Assembly: GCA_029255365.1 (NCBI GenBank)
Contig: JAPFQF010000052.1
Span: 100,906 to 164,905, forward strand
Length of the DNA stretch: 64,000 nucleotides
Source: Candidatus Nitrosopumilus sp.
Lineage (GTDB): Archaea > Thermoproteota > Nitrososphaeria > Nitrososphaerales > Nitrosopumilaceae
Direction: 5' to 3'
Shown here: positions 18,579 to 27,948 of the stretch, in pieces
Numbering within the stretch: the first letter of the stretch is position 1
How the letters are laid out: each line of letters begins with the position of its first letter
Notes under the pieces: model-generated
What the model was told of the DNA's origin: nothing
What the model saw: the letters and a program-made list of their open reading frames with translations, nothing else
Databases searched by the model: none
Made by a program: the position numbers and the translations under genes

Positions 18579-20153
18579 CTTCTTTGTCTGAATTCTGGGT
18601 GCAGTTACAGACCTACTTCTTGCATACTTGTCAATAATTTCATCCGGGGTTCTTCCGTTGAAAAGATCTTTGCACAATCCACGCAAATATCTCATAATTG
18701 CCCAAGTTCCTGCTTTGAGAATCCCGTACATGAATACCTTCATCGGTCCACCGTATGTCTTGTTTCTGAGTATAATCGGAATGATATCATTAATGACGCG
18801 CAAGTTGTTTTCCCAGCATTTCCAAAACAGTGTAAACTGTGCTTCATTCAAGTTTCCAAAATGCATCGAATTCTTTTCACTAAAGTCTTGGTAGAGCAAG
18901 GGTGCCACCAAACCTCTAAAGTTCATTTCTCTAAAGTCACTCATCATATCTATTGTAAACTGAACATCGTCTGGCGTTTCATCAGGCCAACCAATGATGA
19001 TCGTAGCAGCTGGAAACCAGTGATTCTCATTAAGAATTTTTGCTCCCTCTCTAACAACGCTGCCCCATTCTTCAGGTGCAAATGGTTTTGTTTTAACTCC
19101 GAGGTGCTTCTTTACCATTGCTGGCGACACTGTTTCAATTCCAAGGTTAGTTGCAAGCCATCTTCCAGTTCTATCCTGCTCGTTAATGTGGGAAATCTGC
19201 TGCATCAATGTGGGGTCTGCTGCGACTGCTGAAAATGTCATGTGTGTGGTTCCAATGAAATTTGCGCCCAGTCCTTTGAGCCCTTTCCACAAATCAACAA
19301 TGGCGTCTCTGTTTGGAACAAAGTCTCTATTGTCACACCCATAAAGCAGCATTTCATCCGAATGCAACCAAATAGAATCGAAACCATAATCTAAGTTAAC
19401 TTTAGCCTCGTGCTGCAATCTTTCCAATGGGAGATCCTTTTTTGATCTTTTGTTTACGTCGCAAAAGTCACATCCTCTTCCACAACCGCGCATTGCTTCA
19501 ATCAATGAATTAATTGTGGGGCCTTCGATTATTGGAATGTTTTCAAGATTCCTCACAAAACAATGCATCAGTTCTGGCGCATCGTTTTTTTCCAAATCTT
19601 GGAATAAATCCACCGCTAGTTCATCTGCTTCCCCAACAACAACTGTGTCAATTCCATGTATTTTCATTCTGTCTGATTTTGCTAATTCCCATGCCCCGTT
19701 ACCTCCCACCACAACTTTGAAATCATATTTCTTTTTTAGCTGAATGATGTCGGCACACATTTTTTTGAATTTCATTGCAACGTAAGATAATTTTTCTGGA
19801 GACATTGTTGTAGTGACTGGGGCCATTCCTAGTGGATCCATGACGTTAATTCCAACAACTTTGGTGTCTGGCCCTATTGATTTGCTAAGCATTTCGGGAT
19901 GAGCCATGAATACATCTTCTCTTTTGTATCCGCCTTGAATCAAAGAACTCTCAATTCTTCTTAATCCGACCTGTGCGACTTTGACCTCGCCTGTAATCGG
20001 GTCGGTTTCGACTGAAGGACAGAATACTTTATCAAAAACCCATTCCGGTAGGACCTCATATGGACCACATGCAATGAATCCATAAAGAAAATTTCCCCTG
20101 TAATTTGTCATTAAACTACGATCAGCAGTTAGTACAACACGTTTTCCAGCCAA
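18573..20153 (-). CDS. Radical SAM protein with N-terminal B12-binding-like domain
   Basis: MRGCGRGCDFCDVN (CxxxCxxC-type cluster motif); N-terminal VVGINVMDPLGMAP...VVVGGNGAWEL...VVVGEADELA resembles a Rossmann/B12-binding domain. Confidence 0.82.
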   Translation of the reverse strand: MAGKRVVLTADRSLMTNYRGNFLYGFIACGPYEVLPEWVFDKVFCPSVETDPITGEVKVAQVGLRRIESSLIQGGYKREDVFMAHPEMLSKSIGPDTKVVGINVMDPLGMAPVTTTMSPEKLSYVAMKFKKMCADIIQLKKKYDFKVVVGGNGAWELAKSDRMKIHGIDTVVVGEADELAVDLFQDLEKNDAPELMHCFVRNLENIPIIEGPTINSLIEAMRGCGRGCDFCDVNKRSKKDLPLERLQHEAKVNLDYGFDSIWLHSDEMLLYGCDNRDFVPNRDAIVDLWKGLKGLGANFIGTTHMTFSAVAADPTLMQQISHINEQDRTGRWLATNLGIETVSPAMVKKHLGVKTKPFAPEEWGSVVREGAKILNENHWFPAATIIIGWPDETPDDVQFTIDMMSDFREMNFRGLVAPLLYQDFSEKNSMHFGNLNEAQFTLFWKCWENNLRVINDIIPIILRNKTYGGPMKVFMYGILKAGTWAIMRYLRGLCKDLFNGRTPDEIIDKYARSRSVTAPRIQTKKL

Positions 20154-20212
20154 TCATCCATCTTCTTCTTGGCATGTTATATATCGTTTACGAGGTTTAT
20201 TGGTTTGAAATT

Positions 20213-20995
20213 CTAGCCTGAATGATTTTTTCTGATTGTCCTGTTTGCAATATTTGCAGCTATCCCTCCAGCAGCTATCCCGTTGTCGATATTTACAACT
20301 GACAATCCTAGTGAGCAACTTTGAAGCATTGATGCGAGAGCAGCTATCCCTTTCCCGCCATATCCGTATCCTACCGAAGTTGGAATGCCTATGATCGGAA
20401 TATCCACCAGCGTCGATACAAGCGTAGCCAAGGCACCTTCCATTCCAGCTGCAACTATGATGCAATCAACATCCTCGCTTATCATTTCTTTTAAAATTGG
20501 AAATACCCTTTGAATCCCAGCTACTCCTACATCGTAACTTGTTATGCATTTGCAATTCATTGCTTCGCACATCAGTCTTGATTCTTCCGCAACCCCGATA
20601 TCTGATGTGCCTGCAGTCATGATTCCCACTTTTCCTCCGTGGAATTTAATTGGTTTTTTAAATAATAACAATGACGATGAATTTTTTCCAGTTTTAATTT
20701 TCACTTTTAATTTCTTGGAAAAGGATAGTATTTTTGGATAGTCTTCTTTCTTGATTCTTGATATTATTACTGAATTTGTCTTCTCTAGGGTTTTTTTTGC
20801 AATTTTCTTAATTTCATCCAGTTCTTTTGTTTCTGCAAAAATTACCTCTGGAATCCCCCTTCTCTTTTGCCTGTTTATGTCAATTTTGGCAAATCCTTCT
20901 ACTTCCTCAATTGAATAGAGGGACAAAAGCTTTTTTGCATTGGCTGGTAAAATTTCTCCTTTTTTTAATGACTCTAAAATTTCATCAATTTCCAT
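20213..20995 (-). CDS. larB: Nickel pincer cofactor biosynthesis protein LarB (PurE-related)
   Basis: GKVGIMTAGTSDIGVAEESRLMCEAMNCKCITSYDVGVAGIQRVFPIL...DCIIVAAGMEGALATLVSTLVDIPIIGIPTSVGYGYGGKGIAAL. Confidence 0.9.
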   Translation of the reverse strand: MEIDEILESLKKGEILPANAKKLLSLYSIEEVEGFAKIDINRQKRRGIPEVIFAETKELDEIKKIAKKTLEKTNSVIISRIKKEDYPKILSFSKKLKVKIKTGKNSSSLLLFKKPIKFHGGKVGIMTAGTSDIGVAEESRLMCEAMNCKCITSYDVGVAGIQRVFPILKEMISEDVDCIIVAAGMEGALATLVSTLVDIPIIGIPTSVGYGYGGKGIAALASMLQSCSLGLSVVNIDNGIAAGGIAANIANRTIRKNHSG

Positions 20996-21028
20996 TAGTG
21001 GTTTTTCTTTGTTAGTCTAAAAAAAGGC

Positions 21029-21943
21029 TTAGATTTCGATACCTGATATGGCGCTTTTGACACTTTCAACGGCTTTATCGAATACTTTTCTTTCTTCATC
21101 GTTTAGGTCTAACTCAATAATTTTTTCCACGCCTTTCTTTCCGATAACTGCCGGAACTCCAATGGTGACATCCGAATGGCCGTATTCTCCATCAAGATAG
21201 GTTGCAACCGGAATGACTTGTTTTCTGTCTCTTACGACTGACTCAATAATTGCGGAAATTGCATTTCCTGGGGCGTGGACTGTAGCTCCTTTCAATTCTA
21301 TCACTTTGGCTGCCACCTGTTTTGTATTTAGGACCAATTCGTCTAGTTTTTCTTTTGGAAGGAAAGACGATAGGGGAATTCCTGACACTGATGAAAATCT
21401 CGGTAATGGCAACATATTTTCTCCATGTTCGCCAATTACTAACGCTCTGATGGAATCACGTGAATGTCCAGTTGCTTCATGAATGAACTGTCTGAATCTT
21501 GATAAATCCAACATTCCTCCCATGCCAAATACCCTGCTTCTGTCAAATCCTGAAACCTTGTATGTGATGTAAGTCATGGGATCCAGTGGATTTGTTACTG
21601 GAATTATCATAGAGTCATCTGCATATTTTTTTACGTTCTCTACAACGCTCTTTACAATTGATGCGTTTATTTTCAAAAGATCCATTCTGGTCATTCCTGG
21701 TTTTCTTCCAGAACCTGCAACTACCACAACTATGTTTGATCCCTTCATATCTGCAAAATTATTTGAACCTTTTACTTCGACATCGATTCCTTGCTCGGAT
21801 AACATGTGATTGATATCCATTGCTTCTCCTTGAGGAAGTCCTTCTGCTACATCAAGCAACAATATCTGATCATCTAATCGTTTTAAAGCTGAGAACAATG
21901 CTGCATCTCCGCCTACTTTGCCCGAACCGATTATCGTAATCAT
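21029..21943 (-). CDS. mdh: Malate dehydrogenase (LDH/MDH family)
   Basis: [56 protein letters not shown]. Confidence 0.92.
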   Translation of the reverse strand: MITIIGSGKVGGDAALFSALKRLDDQILLLDVAEGLPQGEAMDINHMLSEQGIDVEVKGSNNFADMKGSNIVVVVAGSGRKPGMTRMDLLKINASIVKSVVENVKKYADDSMIIPVTNPLDPMTYITYKVSGFDRSRVFGMGGMLDLSRFRQFIHEATGHSRDSIRALVIGEHGENMLPLPRFSSVSGIPLSSFLPKEKLDELVLNTKQVAAKVIELKGATVHAPGNAISAIIESVVRDRKQVIPVATYLDGEYGHSDVTIGVPAVIGKKGVEKIIELDLNDEERKVFDKAVESVKSAISGIEI

Positions 21944-22032
21944 GAAAATTGGTGTTCATTTTGAATAATTAAATCTAATGAAATTTGCGAAACATTAGTC
22001 GAATTTATATGCATTTTTGATAATTTTTAATC

Positions 22033-23271
22033 ATGGTTCTTGTAATTGATCCTCAGATGGCAGGGATATCTGGGGATATGCTTCTTTGCTCATTGGTTGA
22101 TCTTGGTGCTGATAAAAATAAAATTATACTCGGAATAAAACAATCAGAAAAATTCCTCTCAAATTCAACAATAAAAAAAATAAATTTTGAAAAAATCCAA
22201 AAGCATGGAGTCCAATCACTTCATTTAGTTTTAGAAGTTGATGAAAATATTCATGAAAGAAAGGGATCTGAAATTAAAAGTGCAATTATCAAATCTGCTC
22301 GAGAAATCCAGTTGTCCCCCAAGGCTGCATCTTTTGCCGAGTCGTGCATTGACACACTGATTTCTTCAGAATCAAAAATTCATGGAATTCCTGAGGAGTC
22401 AGTCCATTTTCACGAGGCATCAAGTATTGATACTTTGGTCGATATTATTGGGGCTGCAATCGCATTGGATGATTTAGGGTTGTTTGATGAAAAAATCATT
22501 TGTTTGCCTGTTGCAGTTGGCGGCGGCTCTGTAACATTTTCACATGGAACCATGTCAAATCCAGCAAGTGCAATTCTTGAGATTTTTAAAAATTCAAATT
22601 TAATCATTAAAGGAAATGATGCAAACGAAGAACTTTCAACTCCTACTGGAGCCTGTATCTTGGTGAATTTGGCTCATGACTCTGCGCACTATTATCCTTC
22701 AATGAAAGTTACATCGATTGGTTACGGCGCCGGCCAAAAAGATTTTGAAACTTTTTCCAATGTTTTAAAAATTGTTAGAGGTAGTGATAATAATTTTGAA
22801 ACTGATTCTGTGAAAATCCTTGAAACAAATGTTGACGATGTTTCAGGAGAAATTTTGGGACACCTTATTGAGAAAATTGTGGAGCAGGGGGCACTGGATG
22901 TCTCTATTTGCCACGGGATTACAAAGAAGGGAAGACCAACAAACCTTGTATCTGTCATATGTTCTGATGAAAATGTTGATAAAATTACAGACACGCTGGT
23001 ATTGGAAACAGGAACCTTGGGAATTCGAATTTCAGACTCTAATAGATTAATAGTTCCTAGAACAAACTACGATGTTTCTATAACTTTGGGTGGGCAAACT
23101 TTTCTAGTACGTTACAAAAAGTCTTCATTTAAAGGAAAAACTGATTTTAAAATAGAGTTTGATGATTTGAAAAAAATCTCCAACGTTGTAGGTAAATCGA
23201 TTAAAGAAACAGAAGTATTATTGAGAAAAGAGATTGAAAAATTGGAGATTGATGATGACAAAACTCGATGA
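22033..23271 (+). CDS. larC: Nickel pincer cofactor biosynthesis protein LarC
   Basis: MAGISGDMLLCSLVDLGADK, ESVHFHEASSIDTLVDIIGAAIAL, NVDDVSGEILGHLIEKIVEQGALDVSICHGITKKGRPTNL. Confidence 0.92.
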   Translation: MVLVIDPQMAGISGDMLLCSLVDLGADKNKIILGIKQSEKFLSNSTIKKINFEKIQKHGVQSLHLVLEVDENIHERKGSEIKSAIIKSAREIQLSPKAASFAESCIDTLISSESKIHGIPEESVHFHEASSIDTLVDIIGAAIALDDLGLFDEKIICLPVAVGGGSVTFSHGTMSNPASAILEIFKNSNLIIKGNDANEELSTPTGACILVNLAHDSAHYYPSMKVTSIGYGAGQKDFETFSNVLKIVRGSDNNFETDSVKILETNVDDVSGEILGHLIEKIVEQGALDVSICHGITKKGRPTNLVSVICSDENVDKITDTLVLETGTLGIRISDSNRLIVPRTNYDVSITLGGQTFLVRYKKSSFKGKTDFKIEFDDLKKISNVVGKSIKETEVLLRKEIEKLEIDDDKTR

Positions 23272-24052
23272 TCTTGTGAATTGGTTTGAGGACAAAAACA
23301 AGGTTATGGTTGCCCTTTCTGGAGGTGTTGACAGTGCACTGGTCGCATACGCCGCATTTCAAAAACTAGGAAATTCAGCCATTGCAGTAACTGCAGACTA
23401 CAAAACTTTGTCTCAGGAAGAACTTGAAACAGCCAAACAGATTTGCTCTGAGATTGGAATCCCTCAACTCTTTTTGGATTACAGTGAACTTGAGAATGAA
23501 GATTTTACAAAAAATGATTCAAATCGATGTTTTCACTGTAGGCTGGAATTGGGAGACCATCTGGTAAATCTGGCAAAAGAGCATGATGTGGAGATTATTG
23601 TCGATGGGACTAATCTTGATGATTTAGGTGATTACAGGCCTGGAATTGAGGCATTAAAGCAAAATGGAATACGAAGCCCACTTGTAGAGACAAATTTTTC
23701 AAAATCACAAATCCGAGAAGTCGCCAAAATGATAGGGCTATCTGTATTTGATAAACCGTCCAATTCATGTCTGGCATCGAGAATTCCTTGGGGTCAAAGA
23801 GTGACCGCTGAAAAATTAATTCGAATAGAATTTGGCGAGACTATTGTTAAACAACTAACAAAAATAAAACAGGTTAGAGTTCGTGACATTAACGGTTCTG
23901 CAAAAATTGAAGTTGAAAAACACATGATACCTAGATTTGATGAAATTACTTTAAAACAAATCACTGAGAAATTAAAGATGATTGGTTTTACTTCTGTTGA
24001 GGTTGATCAGGAAGGCTATAGACCGGGAAAAATTAATGTGATTGCAGATTGA
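23255..24052 (+). CDS. larE: ATP-dependent sacrificial sulfur transferase LarE
   Basis: VMVALSGGVDSALVAYAA PP-loop, NRCFHCRLELG, DGTNLDDLGDYRPGIEAL, SNSCLASRIPWG. Longer ORF starts at 23234. Confidence 0.92.
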   Translation: MTKLDDLVNWFEDKNKVMVALSGGVDSALVAYAAFQKLGNSAIAVTADYKTLSQEELETAKQICSEIGIPQLFLDYSELENEDFTKNDSNRCFHCRLELGDHLVNLAKEHDVEIIVDGTNLDDLGDYRPGIEALKQNGIRSPLVETNFSKSQIREVAKMIGLSVFDKPSNSCLASRIPWGQRVTAEKLIRIEFGETIVKQLTKIKQVRVRDINGSAKIEVEKHMIPRFDEITLKQITEKLKMIGFTSVEVDQEGYRPGKINVIAD

Positions 24053-25218
24053 TTTATCTCGATAATGCAGCCTCCACTCAGATTCATGAAGATGTTTTAG
24101 AGTCAATGCTGCCATACCTCAGAGAGCAATACGGCAATGCATCATCAATCCATAGATATGGCAGACTTGCACGTAAGGCTATTGAAAAAGCTAGAAAACA
24201 AATCGCATTATTGATCAACGCTGATCCTTCTGAGATTTTAATCACTTCTGGTGGTACTGAATCAAACAATACGGTTCTGATGGGGATATCTAGAGACGGT
24301 GATTCTAACCGTATAGTCACATCCTCAATAGAGCATGATGCAATTTTAGAACCTTGTAAAAAACTAACCATGAATGGATTCCATGTTGATTATTTGCCTG
24401 TTGACAAATTCGGATCTGTGGATCCGTCGGAATTGGAGAATCATCTGTCCGACAATACGTGTCTTGTTTCGATAATGTTTGGAAACAACGAAGTTGGAAC
24501 AGTTCAAAAAATTTCCCAAATTGCCAAAATATGCAATGAGCGAAAAATCCCCTTTCATACAGATGCAGTACAAGCAGTTGGCAAAATTCCAATCAATGTT
24601 AAGGAATTGGGCATAGATTTACTATCCATTTCTTCTCATAAACTCCATGGCCCAAAAGGAATAGGCGCACTATACATCAAAAAAGGCATCAAAATTGATC
24701 CCGTAATTTTAGGCGGTGGCCAGGAACGCGGATTACGCTCTGGTACTGAAAATGTTGCTAATATTGTCGGATTTGGCCAGGCATGCGAAATCGCCAAAAA
24801 TAATTTGAATGATAATATGGAATATGTCGGTAAACTTCGAGATATGCTGATTGAAAAAGTATTGGATGAGATTCCCGAAGTGACTCTGAACGGTGATCCT
24901 AAATCTAGATTGCCGAACAATGCCCATTTTACATTCCTCGGTGTTAATGGCGAGGACCTTATAATCAAACTCGATGAATATGGGATTGCTGCTTCTACAG
25001 GTTCTGCATGCTCTGTTAATACTCAAAGAGCATCACATGTTTTACAGGCCATGGGGTTTTCTCATGAGCAGATAACTGGATCACTTAGATTGACCATGGG
25101 CGTGTTTAACAATGAAAAGGATATTGAGCAGACGGTGGCATCTCTGAAAAAAATAGTTGAAGAGCTGAGGGCTTTTTCGCCTTTCAAAGAAAAATACTCT
25201 TTCGGTTCTAAAATTTAA
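24049..25218 (+). CDS. Cysteine desulfurase (NifS/IscS family)
   Basis: IYLDNAASTQIHEDVLESM, TSGGTESNN, HTDAVQAVGKIPI, SSHKLHGPKGIGALYI, STGSACSVNTQRASHVLQAMG. TTG start overlaps the larE stop. Confidence 0.94.
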   Translation: MIYLDNAASTQIHEDVLESMLPYLREQYGNASSIHRYGRLARKAIEKARKQIALLINADPSEILITSGGTESNNTVLMGISRDGDSNRIVTSSIEHDAILEPCKKLTMNGFHVDYLPVDKFGSVDPSELENHLSDNTCLVSIMFGNNEVGTVQKISQIAKICNERKIPFHTDAVQAVGKIPINVKELGIDLLSISSHKLHGPKGIGALYIKKGIKIDPVILGGGQERGLRSGTENVANIVGFGQACEIAKNNLNDNMEYVGKLRDMLIEKVLDEIPEVTLNGDPKSRLPNNAHFTFLGVNGEDLIIKLDEYGIAASTGSACSVNTQRASHVLQAMGFSHEQITGSLRLTMGVFNNEKDIEQTVASLKKIVEELRAFSPFKEKYSFGSKI

Positions 25219-26042
25219 ACGCCAATTTGAAATTTATTTCTGGTAGCTAAAACTGTCGCCATAATTCCTACAATTAAAACCATCATCGCAATTGTGCCAA
25301 ACTCTGGAATGACATAAGTTCCGATTATTTCAATATCTGAATCCCCCTGTTCAAAGTTGATTGTTATGACTCTTGATTCTGAATGGACTGCTGGTTCGTA
25401 ACTTTCAACCTCAATGCCGTCTATCAGGATGATGAATGTGTCGTCTTTACCATCCTGTTTTTCTGCTCCTATGAACTCTCTGGGGAGATCCAGTGTTATT
25501 TCTCCCTCATCTGTTGCGTCAATTTGCACTATGATTGCAAAAGTTTTTGAATCCACCACCATGTTTTTGACCGTACCGCCTTTGATGGTGTATTTCACAT
25601 CAAATGTTCCACTACTTCCAGCATCTACTTCAAAATTGGTTGTAGTTTCAGATACTTCTGATTTAGATGAATAAGTAAATTCTGTTTCTGAAATTATTAT
25701 CCCCCCTACCTCATATGAGGCTCTTACCGAATACGTGCCTGATTTTTTCCACAATGGGCCTTCTGCAAGTATTGTATGTGAAAATGTTCCGTCCTGCGCA
25801 ATTGGCTTTTGTGCAATTGCCACCATAGTCCCTTCTCTAAATATTTGTATCACAACATTCACTCCTGGGAGGGGGGTGCTTACTTCACCTGAAATTACAA
25901 TCGTATCGCCTTCATCATAATTATTATCGTCGGTTTCGACCAAAACTGAAAATCCTTCTGCAAATACTGTTCCTGTGGAAATCGCTAGTAACAATGCAAG
26001 ACTGTAAAATATTCTGGAATCCACAAATATTTCAATGCTCAT
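25215..26042 (-). CDS. PEFG-CTERM secreted/anchored protein
   Basis: Signal peptide, Ig-like domain, YVIPEFGTIAMMVLIVGIMATVLATRNKF C-terminus. Confidence 0.85.
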   Translation of the reverse strand: MSIEIFVDSRIFYSLALLLAISTGTVFAEGFSVLVETDDNNYDEGDTIVISGEVSTPLPGVNVVIQIFREGTMVAIAQKPIAQDGTFSHTILAEGPLWKKSGTYSVRASYEVGGIIISETEFTYSSKSEVSETTTNFEVDAGSSGTFDVKYTIKGGTVKNMVVDSKTFAIIVQIDATDEGEITLDLPREFIGAEKQDGKDDTFIILIDGIEVESYEPAVHSESRVITINFEQGDSDIEIIGTYVIPEFGTIAMMVLIVGIMATVLATRNKFQIGV

Positions 26043-26077
26043 TTGTATATTTCCTTTACTATTAAAAAATGAAAAAT

Positions 26078-26198
26078 GAAAAAAGTTGTGTGACTTTTAG
26101 TATCTTGGCATAATGCTTAGTCTTGATTTTGCAGACACTGCAATTACTGAGATAATTGCTACTGCTAGAATCATAGCTGCGATTGTACCAAATTCTGG
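26078..26198 (-). repeat. 121-bp near-identical repeat, copy 1 (3' flank plus PEFG-CTERM coding)
   Basis: gaaaaaagttgtgtgacttttagtatcttgg...gcgattgtaccaaattctgg; about 3 mismatches to 27010-27130 by eye. Confidence 0.9.
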
Positions 26199-26963
26199 AA
26201 TCACAAAGGTACCGACTATTTCAATTGTTTCAGCGCCTGCTGGGAACTTTACTGTTACTTTGTTTGCAACAATTTCTACATCATCCCATTGCTCGCCATC
26301 TACTAGTACCATGAAGATACCGTCTATGGTTGCTTTTGATGGGGTTACTGTCAGTGTTCCGTCTTCTATAGCGTTGATACTGATGACAATTGAACCATTA
26401 TCACCAGGATTGAGAGTTGCACTGGTTACTGTTCCGCCTGAAATGCTAAATGGCATACATTGACCACTTGCAGATAATTCATTAGCACCACATTGGTTGT
26501 CTGTGGTTGGCGTTTGCCCTGCGTCTCTACCAGTTAGTTGAACTTTGACACTGTTGCTTTTTTCATTAGTGCCATAGTTTGCTTTAATGGTGTAGGTACC
26601 GTCGTATTTCCACATTGCACCTGCTGTGTTTAGTGTTGTCTCAAAACTATGATTTGTTACACTGATTTGATCAATTGTAACAATAGAATTCAGAGGACTA
26701 ATCACAGTAATTGTAACTGGATATCCAGATTCATTTGCCACTTGGCCTTCTACCTTAATTATGTCATTGTGACCATAATCTGCTTTGTCTGTCCAAAGAG
26801 ATATTGGTATTGCATTCATGAGTGCTTTTGATGCCATTATTTTTGCATCCTCTTGAGTACAACCTACACATGCTGGATTTTGTTGAGCATATGCTGATGA
26901 CACGGTTAAAGTACCGACTGCAGTCAATAAGACTAGTAGCGCGAACGTCGTACGGTTGTTCAT
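26097..26963 (-). CDS. PEFG-CTERM secreted/anchored protein
   Basis: Signal peptide; FVIPEFGTIAAMILAVAIISVIAVSAKSRLSIMPRY. Confidence 0.87.
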   Translation of the reverse strand: MNNRTTFALLVLLTAVGTLTVSSAYAQQNPACVGCTQEDAKIMASKALMNAIPISLWTDKADYGHNDIIKVEGQVANESGYPVTITVISPLNSIVTIDQISVTNHSFETTLNTAGAMWKYDGTYTIKANYGTNEKSNSVKVQLTGRDAGQTPTTDNQCGANELSASGQCMPFSISGGTVTSATLNPGDNGSIVISINAIEDGTLTVTPSKATIDGIFMVLVDGEQWDDVEIVANKVTVKFPAGAETIEIVGTFVIPEFGTIAAMILAVAIISVIAVSAKSRLSIMPRY

Positions 26964-27009
26964 CTTGTTGCGATTTACAGCCGTCTCTATTTATGTATAC
27001 TTAAAAATA

Positions 27010-27130
27010 GAAAAAAGTTGTGTGACTTTTAGTATCTTGGAATGATGCTTAGTCTTGATTTTGCAGACACTGCAATTACTGAGATAATTGCTACTGCTAG
27101 AATCATAGCTGCGATTGTACCGAATTCTGG
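27010..27130 (-). repeat. 121-bp near-identical repeat, copy 2
   Basis: Matches 26078-26198 including 3' noncoding sequence. A third, more diverged copy lies at about 27942-28050. Confidence 0.9.
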
Positions 27131-27886
27131 TATTACGACTCCGTCTTTGATACCTACTTTAGTTGAAGCAGTATATTTTGGATCGTCAAATTGTCGTACA
27201 GTTACAATGTAATCACCATCTTGTTTCCATAATGGTCCACCCACTGTAATTTCAGCTGAAAATTCTCCATCAAGCATAGGTGACACTTGAGCCACTTTTA
27301 CCACATTTCCATTAGGTGCGATCACCTTCAATGTGATGTCTTGACTCACTATGTCAGTTGTTCCGGTAACTCCAAACATTGTATCTCCTTCCTCGGCAAT
27401 TATTTCATCGAGGATAATTCCCATATCTCTTGCAGCATTGTTTACATTTGGTTTGAAAATTCCTGTTTCTAAATTACCTTCAGTTACAGAAGTGCTTCTT
27501 AGAGTTACGCCGTTTGTTACTTCAACAAGTACTTCTACTTCATATAATGACGATGTGCCTTGTTTTGCATTTATGGAATAAAATCCATTTTCTTTCCAAC
27601 CTGAACCGATTGTAAATGTTGTAGCAAAATTGCCATCATTGTCGGGAGATATTTGATTAACACCTACTACGTTATTTCCACTTGGGGATACTACGGTAAA
27701 TGTAATATCATAATCTGAAACTGTTTTACCTGTGATGGTAATCATATTTCCTGTTTTTTCAGTCGTTGCTGTAATGGACATTCCCTGATTTAGAGCAAAA
27801 GCTTCTTGTTGAATTGAAGTCATTGAAACTAATGACAGTGCCATGAGGGCTATTGCCATTGATGTTGTAGAACGTTTAAAATTCAT
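27029..27886 (-). CDS. PEFG-CTERM secreted/anchored protein
   Basis: Signal peptide, two Ig-like modules; VVIPEFGTIAAMILAVAIISVIAVSAKSRLSIIPRY. Confidence 0.87.
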   Translation of the reverse strand: MNFKRSTTSMAIALMALSLVSMTSIQQEAFALNQGMSITATTEKTGNMITITGKTVSDYDITFTVVSPSGNNVVGVNQISPDNDGNFATTFTIGSGWKENGFYSINAKQGTSSLYEVEVLVEVTNGVTLRSTSVTEGNLETGIFKPNVNNAARDMGIILDEIIAEEGDTMFGVTGTTDIVSQDITLKVIAPNGNVVKVAQVSPMLDGEFSAEITVGGPLWKQDGDYIVTVRQFDDPKYTASTKVGIKDGVVIPEFGTIAAMILAVAIISVIAVSAKSRLSIIPRY

Positions 27887-27948
27887 CTATTTTCATCCAA
27901 ACATTATTGTTATTTATGTATATTCAAAAAGAGAAAAAAAGATGAAAT

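Noticed and set aside
18861-19232. 123-aa plus ORF
   Set aside because: Antisense to the radical SAM gene; no family features.
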